Of a DNA stretch of 7,547 nucleotides, positions 5,484 to 7,547 are shown one piece after another. The notes beneath the pieces are model-generated. The model was not told where the DNA came from and did not search any database. It worked only from the letters and a program-made list of their open reading frames with translations. How positions within the stretch are numbered: position 1 is the first letter of the stretch; each line of letters opens with the position of its first letter. A program made the position numbers and the translations under genes. The stretch lies in the NCBI GenBank assembly GCA_030597485.1, contig JAUVRU010000078.1, positions 1 through 7,547 on the forward strand, read 5' to 3'. The DNA comes from Anaerolineae bacterium (GTDB lineage Bacteria > Chloroflexota > Anaerolineae > 4572-78 > NAK82).

Positions 5484-7247
5484 CTACCTATTCTGGCGGG
5501 CTTTTAGCCACACTGCGCCCAGCAGGCTCCCGGCCCCCAGTAGTGAAGCAATCCCTATCCACAGCAGGAGGGACGGACTGCCCTTTCTCTCCCCAGGGAC
5601 GCGCCGCATGGTTGAGGTGGGGGATGGGGGCGGTGGTGTGCTCGTGGGCTGGGAGGGGGATGAATCCGGTGTCATCCTGGTCTGACTGACGGCAGGGCTG
5701 GCAGTTGCGAGCGCAGGCGCAGGCGCGGAAGCAACCGCGTCAGGTGTGGTGAAGAGCCAGGTAGCGGCAGGTGTGACAGCGCCCTCGACAGTCTGGAGAA
5801 GTGCGGGTGTAGCGGACCGTCTCGCGGTCGGGCCTGGCGCGGGCACGAGGGTGCTGCTCGCGGGTGGCGGTGGAGTGGTGGTGGACTGAGGGGCCGACAC
5901 GGGCGTGGCGGTGGCGGTGGCAGGGGGTGGGGGGGTGCTTGTCTGGCTCTCAATAATGGGCACTGTGTCAGCATCGCCCTCAAGAGTCACGAACTTGGCT
6001 GTCACCCACCCCAGACCGTCCTCAGTCTCTTCCTCGGTAACACGGATCTGCCACCAGGTGCCGGCCGGGTCTTGTCCCGTGACGGCAGCGGTTTCCCCTT
6101 GACGCAGCCGCCCAATGCGTTCGTACTGAGTGCCGGGGCCAGAGCGGATGCGAACGGTCTCGTCAGCCCGAACGAATGGTCCGTCCGGATCTGGCGAAGC
6201 GGCGGGTGATGCCCGGGTCGGGGAAGCCGAATCGCTGTTGCTGTCTGGGGTGTGAGGTGTGGGCACCACCGTTGGCAGCGACGTCTCCTTGAACCGCGAC
6301 GACAGTTCCCGGGTCAGGTCCAGGTACAGGTCGCCGTAGGTTACGCTGGGCTCGATCATCGTGCCTTCAGGCCACTCGTTGAAACTGGTGATGACAATCC
6401 AGTCCGGTTCACTGGCCACGGCGGCAGCCCACGTGTCACGATAGTAACCGCCGTCCTGTCGATCAACTGCAAAAGCGTCGTCACGGCCAGTACCCCTGTC
6501 GTCGTATCCGGGCAAGGCGGTGGCCACCCACAGTCGGGGTGCATTGGCATCCGTCTGGTAGCGGCGTGTTCGGCTACCCCAATCGCTCAGCGTCTGTGCT
6601 GGATTGGACGACCAGGCGACAGAATACAGATGAAGGCCGTCGAAGATATCCAAATAGGCGACGTCCACCCCCTCGGCAATCCAAAGGCTATCGTGCTGGG
6701 GATCCACCTGGGATCGGATGGCGTCCCATTCTTCCACACTGAAGCGCTGCTGTCGCCAGAAGAAGATGACGGGCCTGCCCTGATGCCGCAGATAGGCCGG
6801 ATGCTGTGCGTGTGTTGACAAGAGGGCGCGCAGGCCATTGGTCACTGACGTCCGGTCGGGGAAGAACGGGCCGGTCGTCTCGAAGTCCACAGCGGCATGG
6901 AAGCCCTTGCCGGCTGCTACATCCAGAAGGGTGCGGAAGTTCGTCTCCGTCTGGTTGCCGGCTTCGCGGGGACCGTACCAGGATTGGATGAGAGCATCTA
7001 TGCCGGCCGTCTGTGCCTGGGCCACGTGGCGTTCGACGGTGGTCCCATCGTCCGAGACGTAGGGCAGAGCCGGTTGGTCAGAGAGCGTCTCGGTGCTCCA
7101 GGTGTCCCGATCATACCAGGCATAGTAGAAAGCCAATACCAATGGCGTGTCTTGGGCAAGGGCTGGCGTCAATCTGATCCCAAAGAGGGGCAGACTGGCA
7201 CAGATCAGCAGTATCGCCAGGAGGTGTCTGAGGAAATTGTGCCACAT
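5484..7247 (-). CDS. Secreted, membrane-anchored GH99-like domain protein with SH3b domain
   Basis: A 587-residue protein. Residues 1-31 form a signal peptide, with likely cleavage after ALA31. Residues 36-320 match the GH71/GH99-like glycosidase fold: AFYYAWYD (39-46), QSWYGP (88-93), GRPVIFFW (157-164) and TSFNEWPEGTMIEPS (287-301). GH99 enzymes act on alpha-mannosides, and E291 and E294, spaced ExxE in NEWPEG, are the likely acidic pair. Residues 357-425 are a bacterial SH3 domain (VRIRSGPGTQYERIG; WWQIRV; GLGWV) that may bind cell-wall or glycan material. A linker of about 130 residues rich in Pro, Thr, Ala and Ser follows, then a membrane helix (about 559-580) and a basic tail (LKARQNR). 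The enzyme would face outward, tethered at its C terminus. The ATG at 7247 is the only sensible start, because it gives a complete signal peptide, although the ribosome-binding site is weak. Substrate is not deducible. Confidence 0.9.
   Translation of the reverse strand: MWHNFLRHLLAILLICASLPLFGIRLTPALAQDTPLVLAFYYAWYDRDTWSTETLSDQPALPYVSDDGTTVERHVAQAQTAGIDALIQSWYGPREAGNQTETNFRTLLDVAAGKGFHAAVDFETTGPFFPDRTSVTNGLRALLSTHAQHPAYLRHQGRPVIFFWRQQRFSVEEWDAIRSQVDPQHDSLWIAEGVDVAYLDIFDGLHLYSVAWSSNPAQTLSDWGSRTRRYQTDANAPRLWVATALPGYDDRGTGRDDAFAVDRQDGGYYRDTWAAAVASEPDWIVITSFNEWPEGTMIEPSVTYGDLYLDLTRELSSRFKETSLPTVVPTPHTPDSNSDSASPTRASPAASPDPDGPFVRADETVRIRSGPGTQYERIGRLRQGETAAVTGQDPAGTWWQIRVTEEETEDGLGWVTAKFVTLEGDADTVPIIESQTSTPPPPATATATPVSAPQSTTTPPPPASSTLVPAPGPTARRSATPALLQTVEGAVTPAATWLFTTPDAVASAPAPALATASPAVSQTRMTPDSSPSQPTSTPPPPSPTSTMRRVPGERKGSPSLLLWIGIASLLGAGSLLGAVWLKARQNR
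5600..5945 (+). repeat. Low-complexity G-rich tract coding for the Pro/Thr/Ala/Ser linker
   Basis: The plus strand here is strongly G-rich and C-poor in blocks because the minus strand encodes the linker of the GH99-like protein. Notable runs are GGGGG AT GGGGG (about 5620-5631) and GGGGG T GGGGGGG (5923-5935), with repeated GGTGGC units just before the latter. Such tracts can form G-quadruplexes and are prone to length change and assembly error. Confidence 0.5.
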
Positions 7248-7423
7248 ATAGGGAGTGTCCCATCTCCGGCAGGCTCGAAGGCTCGCTCAGCATCTCTCCG
7301 CAAACGGGACACTGTGATGCGCGCCCGGCCGCTGGCATTCGGCACTTGGGGGTGTACCGGAGCCAGCAGGCGATGCGGTGTTTCACAGAGACCGTGGGAG
7401 ACAGTTCATTCGAGTTTGCCGCC
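7248..7423. other. Region between the GH99-like gene and the right-hand frame; no recognised element
   Basis: This holds the upstream region of the minus-strand GH99-like gene. I find no well-formed -35/-10 pair. A small interrupted palindrome GGGAGTGTCCC (7251-7261) lies just before the start codon. Both strands stay open here, which is common in GC-rich DNA, and neither frame shows a family motif. Confidence 0.4.
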
Positions 7424-7547
7424 ATGATTTCGGATCGAAAGGCCAGGTTATTCAGCAGAGAAAATGGGGCCCCTGCTATCTCAGAACCGGCGCCGGAAGT
7501 TGATTTCTTTGACCTGCACGGAAGTCGTCTTGTCACAATCTTCGATG
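7424..7547 (+). CDS. Possible 5' end of a plus-strand gene leaving the window
   Basis: From the ATG at 7424 the frame is open to the right edge (41 codons). It ends with a patterned stretch, EVDFFDLHGSRLVTIFD, that looks like genuine protein with alternating hydrophobic residues. The frame is open upstream to about 7233, so the ATG at 7373 or GTG codons before it are other possible starts. No start has a convincing ribosome-binding site, though GGAG lies 10 nt before 7373. I do not recognise a family. The antisense frame is also open and has a CPVCGE motif, but it would overlap the signal-peptide region of the GH99-like gene. Confidence 0.35.
   Translation, partial: MISDRKARLFSRENGAPAISEPAPEVDFFDLHGSRLVTIFD

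Noticed and set aside
5610..5660. Canonical G-quadruplex at GGGGGATGGGGG through GGGAGGGGG
   Set aside because: The loop between the second and third strong G tracts is about 15 nt, so it misses the strict pattern, and the G-richness is explained by the Pro-rich linker on the other strand.
5386..5689. Two overlapping 99-codon plus-strand frames
   Set aside because: Apart from the first 14 codons of one, they are antisense shadows of the Pro/Thr/Ser-rich C-terminal part of the GH99-like protein.
7111..7536. Minus-strand 141-codon frame with a CPVCGE zinc-ribbon-like motif
   Set aside because: It would overlap the signal-peptide region of the GH99-like gene in another frame, and only two Cys pairs with irregular spacing are seen. 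It is not fully excluded.
1..7547. CRISPR array, tRNA, rRNA or complete insertion sequence
   Set aside because: I saw no regularly spaced direct repeats, no tRNA T-loop/anticodon pattern, no rRNA sequence, and no transposase flanked by inverted repeats. The tyrosine recombinase has no visible att-like duplications.

Overview
The window is GC-rich bacterial DNA (about 60% GC by eye). It most resembles a member of the Chloroflexota, perhaps of the Anaerolineae/Caldilineales type. The clues are a LuxR-type helix-turn-helix fused to a Kelch propeller, a GH99-like glycosidase domain joined to an SH3b domain and a long Thr/Pro/Ser-rich linker, and an lspA-rluD neighbourhood. The taxonomic call is inference; there is no rRNA or tRNA in the window to anchor it.

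Layout, left to right. (1) 1-447, minus: the N-terminal 149 codons of a membrane protein with one transmembrane segment and a Pro/Thr/Ser-rich linker, running off the left edge. (2) 448-571: a compact divergent promoter region in which the two -35 boxes overlap. (3) 572-1882, plus: a regulator with an N-terminal LuxR DNA-binding domain, one membrane helix and six Kelch repeats. (4) 1886-2857, minus: an atypical tyrosine recombinase with a perfect sliding-clamp-binding motif near its N terminus and a degenerate catalytic site. It meets the regulator tail to tail with only 3 bp between stop codons. (5) 2858-3107: an intergenic region with well-formed promoters facing both ways. (6) 3108-5067, plus: lspA, two small unrecognised genes and rluD, apparently an operon with stop/start overlaps and non-ATG starts. 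(7) 5068-5483: a gene-poor stretch whose end carries what may be the first codons of a nitrilase-family gene. (8) 5484-7247, minus: a secreted, C-terminally anchored GH99-like/SH3b protein. (9) 7248-7547: upstream DNA plus an open plus-strand frame that leaves the window.

Functionally, lspA (lipoprotein signal peptidase) and rluD (23S rRNA pseudouridine synthase) are ordinary housekeeping genes that often sit together. Around them lies an accessory cell-surface theme: a membrane-tethered regulator with a presumed outside sensor, a divergently transcribed membrane protein with a linker, and an anchored carbohydrate-active protein. The points most worth a second look are the LuxR-TM-Kelch one-component design with its shared-(-35) divergent promoter, the clamp-motif recombinase with its altered active site, and the two small genes between lspA and rluD.
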